The notes below the pieces were generated by a model that ran no database searches, had not been told where the DNA came from, and saw only the letters and a program-made list of their open reading frames with translations. The translations under genes were made by a program, and so were the position numbers. A DNA stretch of 64,000 nucleotides, from positions 372,001 to 436,000 of the forward strand of contig NZ_JBBPEU010000002.1 in assembly GCF_040225985.1 (NCBI RefSeq), read 5' to 3'. The stretch is from Shimia sp040225985. Its GTDB lineage: Bacteria > Pseudomonadota > Alphaproteobacteria > Rhodobacterales > Rhodobacteraceae. Within the stretch, counting starts at the first letter, position 1, and every line of letters begins with the position of its first letter. Of this stretch, positions 8,794 to 16,913 are shown piece by piece.

Positions 8794-10461
8794 ATGTATC
8801 AGTATAACGACTTTGACAGCGCCTTCCTTGCCGAACGCAACCGCCAGTTCCGCGCACAGGTCGAGCGCCGCATCTCGGGCGCCCTGACCGAGGATGAATT
8901 CAAGCCGCTGCGGCTGATGAACGGGGTGTATCTGCAACTGCACGCCTATATGCTGCGCGTGGCAATCCCCTATGGCACCCTGAGCAGCGCCCAGATGGAC
9001 ACGCTCGCCCTGCTGGCCGAGAAGTGGGACAAGGGCTATGGCCATTTCACCACACGTCAGAACATCCAGTATAACTGGCCGAAACTGTCGGACATTCCCG
9101 ATATGCTGGACGCGCTGGCCACCGTGAACATGCACGCCATCCAGACCTCGGGGAACACGATCCGCAATGTGACCGCGGACCATTTCGCAGGTGCCGCTGC
9201 GGATGAAATCGAAGACCCGCGCCCGATTGCCGAGTTGATCCGCCAGTGGTCGACCGACCATCCGGAATTCCAGTTCATGGGCCGCAAGTTCAAGATCGCT
9301 GTGGCCGCCGGTGCCAAGGACCGCGCCGTGTTGAAGGCGCATGACCTTGCCGTGCGCGTTGTGCGAAACGAGGCAGGCAACGTGGGATATCAGATCCTTG
9401 TCGGCGGCGGTCTGGGCCGCACGCCGATGATCGGCAAGGTGTTGCACGACTTTCTGCCGCGCGAAGACCTGTTGCCCTTTATCGAGGCCACCGTGTCGGT
9501 CTGGAACCAGATCGGCCGCCGCGACAACAAGTACAAGGCACGCATCAAGATCACTGTGCACGAGCACGGCATTGAGGACATCCGGGCCCGCGTGGACGCA
9601 CGGTTCGCGCAGATCCGTCCTACCTTTGAAGGGTTCGATCAACAGCTGTTCGAAGAGATCAAGGGCCATTTCGCCCCGCCCGCCTTCCGCACCGCGTCGA
9701 CGGCCCCGTTCGAGGCGGCCTATGACACCGACCCGCTGTTCCGCAGCTGGGCCGACACCAACCTGACTGAACACCGCGCGCCGGGCTATGCCATCGTGAC
9801 CGTTTCGATCAAGAAACACGGCGCCACGCCGGGCGATGCCACCGCAGAGCAGATGCGCACCCTGGCCGACCTGGCCCGCCAATACGGCCATGACGAACTG
9901 CGCATCAGCCACGAACAGAATGTGATCCTGCCGCATGTCCACAAATCGGACCTGCCCGCGATCTATGCCGCCCTGCGCGAGGCCGATCTGCACACCGCTA
10001 ATATCGGCCTGATCTCGGACATCATCGCCTGCCCGGGCATGGACTATTGCGCGCTCGCCACGGCCCGCTCGATCCCCGTTGCGCAACAGATCGCGACCCG
10101 CTTTGACGCGTTGAAACTGGAGCATGATATCGGGCACCTGCAGATCAAGATCTCGGGCTGCATCAACGCCTGCGGGCACCACCATGTCGGCCATATCGGC
10201 ATTCTGGGTCTCGACCGGGCTGGCGTGGAAAACTATCAGATCACGCTGGGCGGGGATGCCACCGACAGCGCCGCCATCGGCGAACGCGCAGGCCCCGGCT
10301 TTGCTTATGACGAGATCGTGCCCGCCATCGAGCGTCTGATCGAAGGCTATCTCGAGATGCGCGACAGCCCCGAGGAAACCTTCCTCGAAACCTATCGTCG
10401 CGTCGGCCTCGCCCCCTTCAAGGCGTGGCTCTATCCCGAGGCACAGGCCCATGCCGCTTGA
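8794..10461 (+). CDS. cysI: Assimilatory sulfite reductase, siroheme subunit
   Basis: A 555-aa nitrite/sulfite reductase family hemoprotein. Two ferredoxin-like half-domains alternate with siroheme-binding halves. The 4Fe-4S/siroheme cysteines are visible as ACPGMDYC and CINACGHHH in the last third. It reduces sulfite to sulfide in six electrons. No cysJ flavoprotein is nearby, so a ferredoxin or an Fpr-type donor is likely, and fpr lies 1.3 kb downstream. Context (cysG, cysH) favours sulfite over nitrite. The 3' end overlaps cysH by 11 nt. Confidence 0.93.
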   Translation: MYQYNDFDSAFLAERNRQFRAQVERRISGALTEDEFKPLRLMNGVYLQLHAYMLRVAIPYGTLSSAQMDTLALLAEKWDKGYGHFTTRQNIQYNWPKLSDIPDMLDALATVNMHAIQTSGNTIRNVTADHFAGAAADEIEDPRPIAELIRQWSTDHPEFQFMGRKFKIAVAAGAKDRAVLKAHDLAVRVVRNEAGNVGYQILVGGGLGRTPMIGKVLHDFLPREDLLPFIEATVSVWNQIGRRDNKYKARIKITVHEHGIEDIRARVDARFAQIRPTFEGFDQQLFEEIKGHFAPPAFRTASTAPFEAAYDTDPLFRSWADTNLTEHRAPGYAIVTVSIKKHGATPGDATAEQMRTLADLARQYGHDELRISHEQNVILPHVHKSDLPAIYAALREADLHTANIGLISDIIACPGMDYCALATARSIPVAQQIATRFDALKLEHDIGHLQIKISGCINACGHHHVGHIGILGLDRAGVENYQITLGGDATDSAAIGERAGPGFAYDEIVPAIERLIEGYLEMRDSPEETFLETYRRVGLAPFKAWLYPEAQAHAA

Positions 10462-11212
10462 CGAAATCCAGACCGAGCTGGGGGCCGATCGCCGCGCCCT
10501 CAGTGAAAAGGTTGCCGAACTGAATGCGCGCTATCGCCATCACAGCGCCACCGACGTGTTTCGCGGGGCGTTGCAGGATGGGGGCGAGATCGCGCTCGTG
10601 TCGAGTTTCGGCGCGGAATCGGTCGTGTTGTTGCACATGGCGGCGGTGGTCGATCAAGACACGCCGGTTGTGTTCGTAGACACGCAGATGCTGTTTCCCG
10701 AGACGCTGGTCTATCAGGCCGAGGTCGCAGAGCGGCTGGGCCTGCGCAATGTGCAGGTGATCCGCGCCGATGCCGAGGATATCAAGCGAGACGACCCAAT
10801 GGGGGCCCTGCGCCTGCGCGACACCGATGCCTGCTGCACCCTGCGCAAAACGATCCCGTTGCAACGTGCGCTGCGTGGGTTTGATGGCTGGATCACGGGT
10901 CGCAAGCGGTTCCAGTCCGGCACCCGCGCCACGCTCGACTTTTTCGAGGTCGAGGACGGCACGGGCCGGATCAAGGTGAATCCGCTGGCGCATTGGCACC
11001 CCGAGGACGTGCAGGCCTACATGGTGGAAAACCGCCTGCCCCGCCACCCGCTTGTGGCCAAGGGATATCCCTCGATTGGCTGCGCGCCCTGCACCAGCCC
11101 TGTCAAACAGGGCGAAGACCCCCGCGCCGGACGCTGGCGCGACCAGAACAAGGAAGAATGCGGCATCCATTTTGTTGATGGCAAAATGGTGCGGATAGGA
11201 GAAAAGACATGA
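10451..11212 (+). CDS. cysH: Adenylyl-sulfate (APS) reductase, thioredoxin-dependent
   Basis: A 253-aa PAPS/APS reductase. The PP-loop segment is SSFGAESVVLLHM, and the catalytic Cys is in the C-terminal ECGIH motif. The cysteine pairs DACCTLRK and GCAPCT mark the 4Fe-4S type that prefers APS (EC 1.8.4.10) over PAPS. It gives sulfite to CysI. Translationally coupled at both ends: it begins inside cysI, and its stop overlaps the DUF934 start (ATGA). Confidence 0.93.
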   Translation: MPLDEIQTELGADRRALSEKVAELNARYRHHSATDVFRGALQDGGEIALVSSFGAESVVLLHMAAVVDQDTPVVFVDTQMLFPETLVYQAEVAERLGLRNVQVIRADAEDIKRDDPMGALRLRDTDACCTLRKTIPLQRALRGFDGWITGRKRFQSGTRATLDFFEVEDGTGRIKVNPLAHWHPEDVQAYMVENRLPRHPLVAKGYPSIGCAPCTSPVKQGEDPRAGRWRDQNKEECGIHFVDGKMVRIGEKT

Positions 11213-11628
11213 CTGTACTCGTGACCGACGCCGGGTTTAGGCCGGACAGCTGGGATAAAGGCTTTGTCGCGCTGGAAGAGGCCGCCGCCAATACGGTTTC
11301 GCTGGATGTGGCATCCGACACGGATCCCGCCGACCTGATCCCTCGTCTTGCGGGCGTGGAAATGGTGCGCGTGGACTTTCCGTCCTTTGCGGACGGGCGC
11401 GGCTTTACCATTGCGCGCCAGCTGCGGCTGGCTGGATACAAGGGACGTCTGCGGGCCAAGGGGCACGTGATCTCGGACCAATACGCGATGGCGCGCCGCT
11501 GTGGCTTTGACGAGGTCGAGATCGACGACGATCTGGCCGCACGCCAACCCGAGAAGGACTGGGTCTTCCGCGCCGACTGGCGGGCGCATGACTATCAGTC
11601 GCGGATGCGGGCGCGCGCCGGTTCATAA
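11209..11628 (+). CDS. DUF934 family protein, sulfite-reduction associated
   Basis: A 139-aa member of DUF934, annotated in many genomes as a probable oxidoreductase of sulfite reduction. Its conserved core RVDFPSFADGRGFTIARQLR and GHVISDQYAMARRCGFDEVE is present. There are no cysteines arranged as a metal site, so a redox role of its own is doubtful. Last gene of the cysG-DUF2849-cysI-cysH-DUF934 unit, overlapping cysH by 4 nt. Function unproven. Confidence 0.88.
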   Translation: MTVLVTDAGFRPDSWDKGFVALEEAAANTVSLDVASDTDPADLIPRLAGVEMVRVDFPSFADGRGFTIARQLRLAGYKGRLRAKGHVISDQYAMARRCGFDEVEIDDDLAARQPEKDWVFRADWRAHDYQSRMRARAGS

Positions 11629-11700
11629 CGTGACGTGACTTGCGCCAGATCAAAGCAGCAAGCCAGATACATCTTTAAAAACCCCAACGAAATGTTAGTG

Positions 11701-11728
11701 AGGGGCGGAGTTTTCCGCCTGAACCCCT
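11701..11728 (+). promoter_or_regulatory. Hairpin directly in front of the fpr start
   Basis: GGCGGA (11704-11709) and TCCGCC (11714-11719) pair around a GTTT loop, and the flanking AGG/CCT can extend it. The structure ends next to the ATG at 11729 and leaves no clear Shine-Dalgarno sequence, so it could influence translation of fpr. The effect is speculative. Confidence 0.3.
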
Positions 11729-12586
11729 ATGACCGAGCAAAAACCCGTGACAGACGCCCAAGCCACCGCCGTACCCAAAGTACCCACCCTGCCCGACGCC
11801 CAGACAGTGACCGAGGTGCAGCATTACACCGACCGGCTGTTTTCCTTCAAATGCACGCGTCCCGCGTCGCTGCGCTTCCGGTCGGGCGAATTCGTGATGA
11901 TCGGCCTGATGGGCGACCCCGACCCCAAAACCGGCAAGCAAAAGCCGCTGCTGAGGGCCTATTCCATCGCGTCGCCATCGTGGGACGAAGAGTTGGAATT
12001 CTATTCGATCAAGGTACAAGATGGTCCGCTGACTTCGAAACTTCAGCACATCAAGCCGGGCGACCAGATTATCCTGCGCCCCAAACCCGTTGGCACTTTG
12101 GTGCATGACGCGCTCATCCCCGGCAAACGCATATGGTTCTTTGCCACAGGCACCGGTTTTGCGCCCTTTGCCTCGCTGCTGCGGGAACCGCAGACTTACG
12201 AGGATTACGACGAAGTGATCATCACCCACACCTGCCGCGAGGCCGGTGAGTTGACTTATGGCCGCAACATCATCGAGTCGCTGAAAGAGGACGAGCTGCT
12301 GAACGAGGTGATCGGCGAAGGCTTCTGGAAGAAGATCAAGTATTACCCGACCACCACCCGCGAAGAGAGCGCCAAGATGGGCCGGATCACCGACCTCATC
12401 AACTCGGGTGAAGCGTACAAGGATCTCGGTGTCGACCCCCTCTGCCCGCAAAACGACCGCGCCATGATCTGCGGCAACCTTGCGTTCAACCTCGAACTCA
12501 AGGACATGCTGGAAGCGGCAGGTCTTGAGGAAGGCGCAAATTCCAAGCCCGCACAGTACGTGGTGGAAAAGGCGTTCTTGGACTGA
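11729..12586 (+). CDS. fpr: Ferredoxin-NADP(+) reductase
   Basis: A 285-aa FNR-family flavoprotein. FAD-binding motif RAYSIASPSWDEELEFYSIKV (the RxYS(I/L) signature), NADP-binding GTGFAPFASLLR, and a C-terminal aromatic-poor end (VVEKAFLD) as in the alphaproteobacterial/Azotobacter-type Fpr. It passes electrons between NADPH and ferredoxin or flavodoxin. Located 100 nt after the sulfite-reduction operon on the same strand, so it may provide reductant to CysI; Fpr is also tied to oxidative stress in relatives. The ATG at 11729 sits behind a small hairpin. Confidence 0.93.
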   Translation: MTEQKPVTDAQATAVPKVPTLPDAQTVTEVQHYTDRLFSFKCTRPASLRFRSGEFVMIGLMGDPDPKTGKQKPLLRAYSIASPSWDEELEFYSIKVQDGPLTSKLQHIKPGDQIILRPKPVGTLVHDALIPGKRIWFFATGTGFAPFASLLREPQTYEDYDEVIITHTCREAGELTYGRNIIESLKEDELLNEVIGEGFWKKIKYYPTTTREESAKMGRITDLINSGEAYKDLGVDPLCPQNDRAMICGNLAFNLELKDMLEAAGLEEGANSKPAQYVVEKAFLD

Positions 12587-12609
12587 TCGCTTCTCACATC
12601 CAAAAAAGC

Positions 12610-12646
12610 GGAAAGCCTCGGCTTATTTGTCTGGGCTTTTCCTTTT
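12610..12646 (+). terminator. Probable fpr terminator
   Basis: GGAAAGCC and GGCTTTTCC pair imperfectly around a 16-nt loop and are followed by TTTT, 25 nt after the fpr stop. Weak but suitably placed. Confidence 0.4.
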
Positions 12647-12763
12647 GAGCAGCGCGCGGATCTCTGATTTTCTCACAAGCCTGCATTTGTTGCGAACTGC
12701 CGGATGCCTTGTCCGTGTCACTCTAGGGTTTCGCTATCCACACAGGATAAATGCGTGGGCCCG

Positions 12764-13705
12764 TCAATCGCCCTCATCAAGAGGTTCTAGCAAATCGGCA
12801 ATCTGACCGCGCAGCCAGATATGCGCGGCATTGGCGGAATAACGCCGGTGCCAGATCATGCATAACTCCGCTGTCGGCATATGCATTGGCGCACGGTATA
12901 CGCAAAGCCCTGCCGTCTCCGCAACATGACGGGCCAATGCCGTCGGGAGCAACGCGATCAGGTCCGACCCCGCGACAGCCCGATAAACACCTGAAAAGAT
13001 CGGCATGGTCATAATGACCCGCCTTTCCCTGCCCACCTTGGCAAGAGCCGTGTCGCCCAAGGCCGCGCTATTGCCCTCTGGGGAAAAAAGGACGTGACCG
13101 ATGTCGCAGAAAAGGTCGATCGGGATGGCATCCCCACTTTGCAAACCCTCACGTTGCAAGCGCGGGTGATCCTTGCGCGCGATCACCGAAAAGCTCGACC
13201 TGAAGACGGGCTGGCTTTCTACCCAATCCGGCAGAGACATGTTCGGAATAATGGCAAGGTCGACGTCGTAGCGATCCAGTGTTTCCACATAACTGTCAGG
13301 CACAAGATCCACGAGGTGTACACGCAAGTTTGGCGCAAACGCCTGAAGCCGCTCTGCAAGTCTTGGCATCAGCAACTCGGCGAAAAAGTCACTCCCCGAG
13401 ATACGAAAACTCGCGTCTGAAATCGCCGGTTCAAACGCATTGGGCCCCTGTATGAGACCTTCTATGCGTTCAAGTAGGAATGCCAGATCGTCTTTCAGCG
13501 TCAGCGCATATTCAGTGGGTTCCAACCCTTTGCCACGACGAAAGAACAGATCATCCCCAAGAGCGCCTCTCAGACGCCCGAGCGCGGCGGATACCGCTGG
13601 CTGGGACAGGCCAAGATGTTGCCCCGCCCGCACAGTGGAATTTTCCTTTAGCAGGGCATCAAGCACACGCAGCAGATTCAGGTCGAAGGTTTTCAAATTT
13701 GCCAT
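12764..13705 (-). CDS. LysR-family regulator (NodD-like subgroup)
   Basis: A 313-aa LysR protein: N-terminal helix-turn-helix (VRAGQHLGLSQPAVSAALGRLRGALGDDLFFRRGKG, residues 25-60, the LFFRR.KG form typical of the NodD/NahR subgroup) and a C-terminal periplasmic-binding-like effector domain. Divergent from the cupin and membrane protein genes, which it probably regulates. A perfect inverted repeat, ATTTGC-N3-GCAAAT, covers its own start codon. The effector is unknown. Confidence 0.92.
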   Translation of the reverse strand: MANLKTFDLNLLRVLDALLKENSTVRAGQHLGLSQPAVSAALGRLRGALGDDLFFRRGKGLEPTEYALTLKDDLAFLLERIEGLIQGPNAFEPAISDASFRISGSDFFAELLMPRLAERLQAFAPNLRVHLVDLVPDSYVETLDRYDVDLAIIPNMSLPDWVESQPVFRSSFSVIARKDHPRLQREGLQSGDAIPIDLFCDIGHVLFSPEGNSAALGDTALAKVGRERRVIMTMPIFSGVYRAVAGSDLIALLPTALARHVAETAGLCVYRAPMHMPTAELCMIWHRRYSANAAHIWLRGQIADLLEPLDEGD

Positions 13706-13711
13706 GCAAAT
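13697..13711. promoter_or_regulatory. Inverted repeat over the lysR start codon
   Basis: ATTTGC (13697-13702), CAT, GCAAAT (13706-13711): a perfect 6-bp inverted repeat whose centre is the LysR start codon. A TTGACA hexamer at 13736-13741 faces the cupin gene. Autoregulation is a possibility only. Confidence 0.3.
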
Positions 13712-13810
13712 AGGTGTAATACAATCAATCGATTTTTGACATGAAATTCGTTATGCTAGGAACTGAACATCGAAGGCGCCTTCGTTTCCCAACTAATTGT
13801 GGAGGAATCG

Positions 13811-14218
13811 ATGAAAGATGCTCTCTTGGGACCCGGAGCAAGTGAATGGCCCGGGGTTCATTATCGAACGATATTGTCTACCGCTGAGTCCGGCGGGGCC
13901 ATGTCGATCACCGACACGGTTTCGCCACCGAATTCAGGCCCCCCACTTCATATCCACCACGATGCTGACGAAACCTTTGTGCTGTTGACCGACAATACAG
14001 TGTTCTGGCTGAAGGGCGATCGCTTTGCGCGCGGACTCGACCAGACAGTTTTTGTGCCGCGCGGCAAGGAACACAGATTCCGGGTGATCCGCGATGTCGC
14101 ATCCCGTCACCTCAGCATCCTTACGCCGGGTGGGTTCGAACATTTCTTTGCTGAAATGGTAGCAGGACAGTTTCGTATTCCGGCAGACATGGAGCACGTC
14201 GGGCAAATCACCACCTGA
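13811..14218 (+). CDS. Cupin-domain protein
   Basis: A 135-aa single-domain cupin. Metal ligands are visible in the first motif (PLHIHHDADETFVLL: HxH plus Glu) and the second motif (VPRGKEHRFRV: His). The ATG at 13811 has a strong GGAGGA 4 nt upstream; a GTG 12 nt earlier is unlikely. It is divergent from the LysR gene and 43 nt upstream of the membrane protein gene, with a hairpin between. No substrate can be named. It could be a small dioxygenase, isomerase or sensor. Confidence 0.8.
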   Translation: MKDALLGPGASEWPGVHYRTILSTAESGGAMSITDTVSPPNSGPPLHIHHDADETFVLLTDNTVFWLKGDRFARGLDQTVFVPRGKEHRFRVIRDVASRHLSILTPGGFEHFFAEMVAGQFRIPADMEHVGQITT

Positions 14219-14227
14219 TATTTACCC

Positions 14228-14244
14228 CCCCGCTCGGCGCGGGG
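14228..14244 (+). other. Intergenic hairpin between cupin and membrane-protein genes
   Basis: CCCCGC (14228-14233) and GCGGGG (14239-14244) with a 5-nt loop. There is no T-run, so it is more likely an RNA-processing or stability element within a two-gene transcript than a terminator. Confidence 0.4.
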
Positions 14245-14261
14245 ACAGAGGAGGAAAATCA

Positions 14262-14684
14262 ATGAGAAACGCACCTAAAACATTCTTTACCACAGCTGCG
14301 TTGTTCGCACTTTGCGGTATGATCTGGGGCATCCAAATGTCCGCTACCCAAGATCACACGCTGTCTCCGGCCCATGGACATCTCAACTTGATTGGGTTTG
14401 TCATGATGTCTGTCTTTGGTACCTACTATGCCCTTACACCTGTTGCCGGACGCAGCCGGATTGCCGGCATCCACTACACATTCAACTTGGCGACGGTTCT
14501 GGTTCTGACACCGGGTATCGTGCTTGCCATGACCGGCCAGACAGAGGTTCCTGCCAAGATCGGTTCGGTGCTGGCTGTTTTGACAATGGCTTTGTTTGTC
14601 TTCGTTGTCCTGATGTATGGTGTCGGCAAGGACTTAAAAGATCAGCCTTCAAGAGCAGCGCAGTACGCGCAACCGGCGGAATAA
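14262..14684 (+). CDS. Small four-helix membrane protein, haem-copper-oxidase subunit I-like
   Basis: A 140-aa protein with four predicted membrane helices (about residues 8-26, 40-62, 70-92 and 100-125). The HGHLNLIGFVMM segment at the start of helix 2 resembles the haem-ligand histidine helix of cbb3/NorB-type haem-copper oxidase subunit I, although this protein has only a third of the fold. Similar short proteins are often annotated cytochrome-c oxidase. Strong GGAGGAAAA ribosome site. It probably forms a unit with the cupin under the divergent LysR regulator. Whether it binds haem is unknown. Confidence 0.6.
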   Translation: MRNAPKTFFTTAALFALCGMIWGIQMSATQDHTLSPAHGHLNLIGFVMMSVFGTYYALTPVAGRSRIAGIHYTFNLATVLVLTPGIVLAMTGQTEVPAKIGSVLAVLTMALFVFVVLMYGVGKDLKDQPSRAAQYAQPAE

Positions 14685-14712
14685 TAAGCCTTTCGGTTCG
14701 GGCGTCGCCCGT

Positions 14713-14747
14713 ATGATCCCGTCATGACAGGCGGGGTCATTTTCTTT
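14713..14747 (+). terminator. Rho-independent terminator after the membrane-protein gene
   Basis: ATGATCCCG (14713-14721) pairs with CGGGGTCAT (14732-14740), one G-U pair, followed by TTTTCTTT. The remainder of the gap to 14860 shows nothing else. Confidence 0.65.
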
Positions 14748-14860
14748 CACGAGAGACATCAACGCGGCACCCGCAGCTTGTGCACGGGGCCTGCTACCGA
14801 CTTTAAGGCACTCACCTGAACTTCCGGCAGTCGGACACAGAGGTTCGACCGGCAATTCCC

Positions 14861-15490
14861 CTATGCCGCGTCCGGCCCCTCCACCGGATCCAGAACCAAC
14901 AACAACCGCACCTCTCCCGTCCCCTCGATCGGAGGCGAACGGTGCCGCAAGCCCGAATCCGGTTCGGTCGGCCACAATGTACCGCGCATCACCATCGGTG
15001 AACCGGCGCCGATGGTTGTGATCCGCGTCGGATCGCCGTCGCCCTGCACTACACCATACTGCGTGCCCGTGCCGCGATAGGTACAAACCAGCCGCGCCCG
15101 GATCATGTCCATGTGGAATTTGCGGCAGGCGTTGGTGTCCACCACATCCAGCCGCAGGCGCAACCATCCGGCTTTGATGACCTTTGCGAAATGCTGGGCC
15201 AGATGGGACATGTCATTCACCAGTTGATCCCGTTCCTCCCCCTCGGGCGTGCCGGCAATTTCGCACGACTGCTGCATGGCGCTTTCGACCGCGTCAGGGC
15301 GCAGGATCACCCGGGCCTTGGGCAGGTGTTCGGGCGGCAGGTTGTCGATCCACGCCTGAAACGCGGGCATCAGGTCGCGTTGCCAAACCGCGGCCGCGCA
15401 GTCCGGTTCAGCGATCTGGCCCAATACATGCGGCGATGTGGACACCCGCACGCAGGTGTCCTGTTCCTGTACATTGTCGCGGTCCAGCAT
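14861..15490 (-). CDS. DUF1826 family protein, zinc-regulon partner
   Basis: A 209-aa DUF1826 protein. No signal peptide or membrane helix. Conserved stretch ACRKFHMDMIRARLVCTYRGTGTQY, and a C-terminal RHRSPPIEGTGEVRLLLVLDP containing histidine and acidic residues that could bind a metal and resemble an oxygenase-like barrel. Its ATG overlaps the stop of the COG0523 GTPase gene (ATGA), so the two are co-translated. DUF1826 genes are known to accompany COG0523 genes in Zur regulons. Role under zinc limitation is inferred; the biochemical activity is unknown. Confidence 0.8.
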   Translation of the reverse strand: MLDRDNVQEQDTCVRVSTSPHVLGQIAEPDCAAAVWQRDLMPAFQAWIDNLPPEHLPKARVILRPDAVESAMQQSCEIAGTPEGEERDQLVNDMSHLAQHFAKVIKAGWLRLRLDVVDTNACRKFHMDMIRARLVCTYRGTGTQYGVVQGDGDPTRITTIGAGSPMVMRGTLWPTEPDSGLRHRSPPIEGTGEVRLLLVLDPVEGPDAA

Positions 15491-16704
15491 CACTCGGCCG
15501 CCTCCATCTGGCGGCGCCAGACCGGGAACGGGTCGGGCAGATCGGGCAGACGATCAGGGCCGCTGGCCACCATCACCGGCACCAGCGCCGCGTCCAGCCG
15601 CGCCTTGAGCGCGGGCCAGTCAATGCCGCTGCCGATAAAGACGATTTCCTGCCGCCGGTCCCCCCACGGTTCCTGCCAGTGGGCCGCCATGTATTGACCT
15701 GCGCTGTCGTGGTCCGGCCAACGTTCCTGTGGCACCGACGCCCACCATGTGCCCAGCGGCTTGACCGAAGACAACGCCCCGGCCAGCGAAAATTCCGCTA
15801 CCCAATCGGGCCGCGTCGCGATCCAGAAATGCCCCTTGGCCCGGATCACGCCCGGTAAGTCTCCGTTCAGGATCGACAGAATTCTCTCGGGGATAAAGGG
15901 TTGGCGGGCTCGGTAGACAAAGCTGGACACGCCGTATTCTTCGGTTTCCGGCACGTGATCGGCAAACCCATAAAGCTCCTTGGCCCACATCGGGTGTTCA
16001 TGGGCCTTGTCGAAATCAAACAGGCCGGTATCAAGGACCTCGTCTGCGGCCACATCGCTGTGATCGGTTTCAATTATGCGGGCATCGGCATTCAGGCTGC
16101 GGATGATCTTGCAGGCAGCATCAGTACGCTCGGGGCCCGCATCGCTCACCTTGTTCAGGATTACCACGTCGGCGAACTCAATCTGATCAGTCAGCAGGTG
16201 CACCAGGGTACGCTCGTCCCCTTCGCCCAGCGTTTCGCCCCGGTCACTCAGGAAATCGTGGCTGGAATAATCCTTTAGCAGGTTCACGGCATCCACAACC
16301 GTGACCATGGTGTCCAGACGGGCGACGTCCGACAGGCTGTCCCCTGCCTCGTCGCGGAATTCAAAGGTTGCGGCGACGGGCAAGGGCTCGGAAATGCCTG
16401 TCGACTCGATCAGCAGGTAATCAAAGCGCCCTTCCGCCGCCAGCCGTCGCACCTCGGCAAGAAGATCATCGCGCAACGTACAGCAGATACAGCCGTTGGA
16501 CATCTCCACCAGCGTTTCATCGGTGCGCGACAGCTCGGTATCCGCGCGCACAAGATCGGCGTCAATGTTGACCTCGGACATGTCATTGACGATGACCGCA
16601 ACACGGCGGCCGTCGCGATTGTTCAGCACACGGTTCAACAGGGTTGTTTTTCCGGCCCCGAGAAAACCGGACAGAACCGTAACGGGCAGTTGGGTGTCGC
16701 GCAT
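15490..16704 (-). CDS. COG0523 (CobW/ZigA-type) GTPase metallochaperone
   Basis: A 404-aa G3E GTPase. Walker A SGFLGAGKTTLLN, the CxCC metal-binding motif in SNGCICCTLRDD, the base-specificity segment ILNKVSD and the CobW C-terminal domain (about residues 260-370) are present. It probably delivers zinc to client enzymes during zinc starvation, as shown for Zur-controlled relatives (YeiR, ZNG1, ZigA). ATG at 16704 with TTTAGGAAC upstream; a TTG start 33 nt earlier is less likely. Followed by overlapping DUF1826. A Zur-like palindrome lies in its promoter. Confidence 0.9.
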   Translation of the reverse strand: MRDTQLPVTVLSGFLGAGKTTLLNRVLNNRDGRRVAVIVNDMSEVNIDADLVRADTELSRTDETLVEMSNGCICCTLRDDLLAEVRRLAAEGRFDYLLIESTGISEPLPVAATFEFRDEAGDSLSDVARLDTMVTVVDAVNLLKDYSSHDFLSDRGETLGEGDERTLVHLLTDQIEFADVVILNKVSDAGPERTDAACKIIRSLNADARIIETDHSDVAADEVLDTGLFDFDKAHEHPMWAKELYGFADHVPETEEYGVSSFVYRARQPFIPERILSILNGDLPGVIRAKGHFWIATRPDWVAEFSLAGALSSVKPLGTWWASVPQERWPDHDSAGQYMAAHWQEPWGDRRQEIVFIGSGIDWPALKARLDAALVPVMVASGPDRLPDLPDPFPVWRRQMEAAE

Positions 16705-16790
16705 CGAGAATGTTCCTAAAAGTTGTGTCTGTTTCAAAATGCACAGGGGCCTTTCGCCCCGAAGCGTCGCAGCTATCGGCGATCTAATAT

Positions 16791-16819
16791 TTGATATGTT
16801 ATAACATTGCTACTTGCAA
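16791..16819 (-). promoter_or_regulatory. Zur-like operator inside the COG0523 promoter
   Basis: On the minus strand, TTGCAA (16819-16814) and TATCAA (16796-16791) stand 17 nt apart as -35 and -10 elements. Between them lies the perfect palindrome ATGTTATAACAT (16796-16807), which matches the core of alphaproteobacterial Zur boxes. A repressor bound there would block the promoter. Zur itself is not encoded in the window. Confidence 0.65.
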
Positions 16820-16895
16820 GTGTGGTTGTGGCTTTGCATGGAGTCCCTACCGCGATCGCACATCACGAAACCGTCTTTCCCAATCGAGACAGGTT

Positions 16896-16913
16896 CATTA
16901 TAGTTGTATAATG
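16896..16913 (+). promoter_or_regulatory. Inverted repeat covering the MarR-GNAT start codon
   Basis: CATTATA (16896-16902), GTTG, TATAATG (16907-16913): a perfect 7-bp inverted repeat ending in the ATG. TATAGT at 16899-16904 would be an ideally placed -10 element for a transcript beginning at the A of the ATG, and no Shine-Dalgarno sequence is present, suggesting a leaderless, autorepressed gene. Confidence 0.5.

Noticed and set aside
8734..10452. 572-codon minus-strand open frame opposite cysI
   Set aside because: Antisense shadow of the sulfite reductase; no family resemblance.
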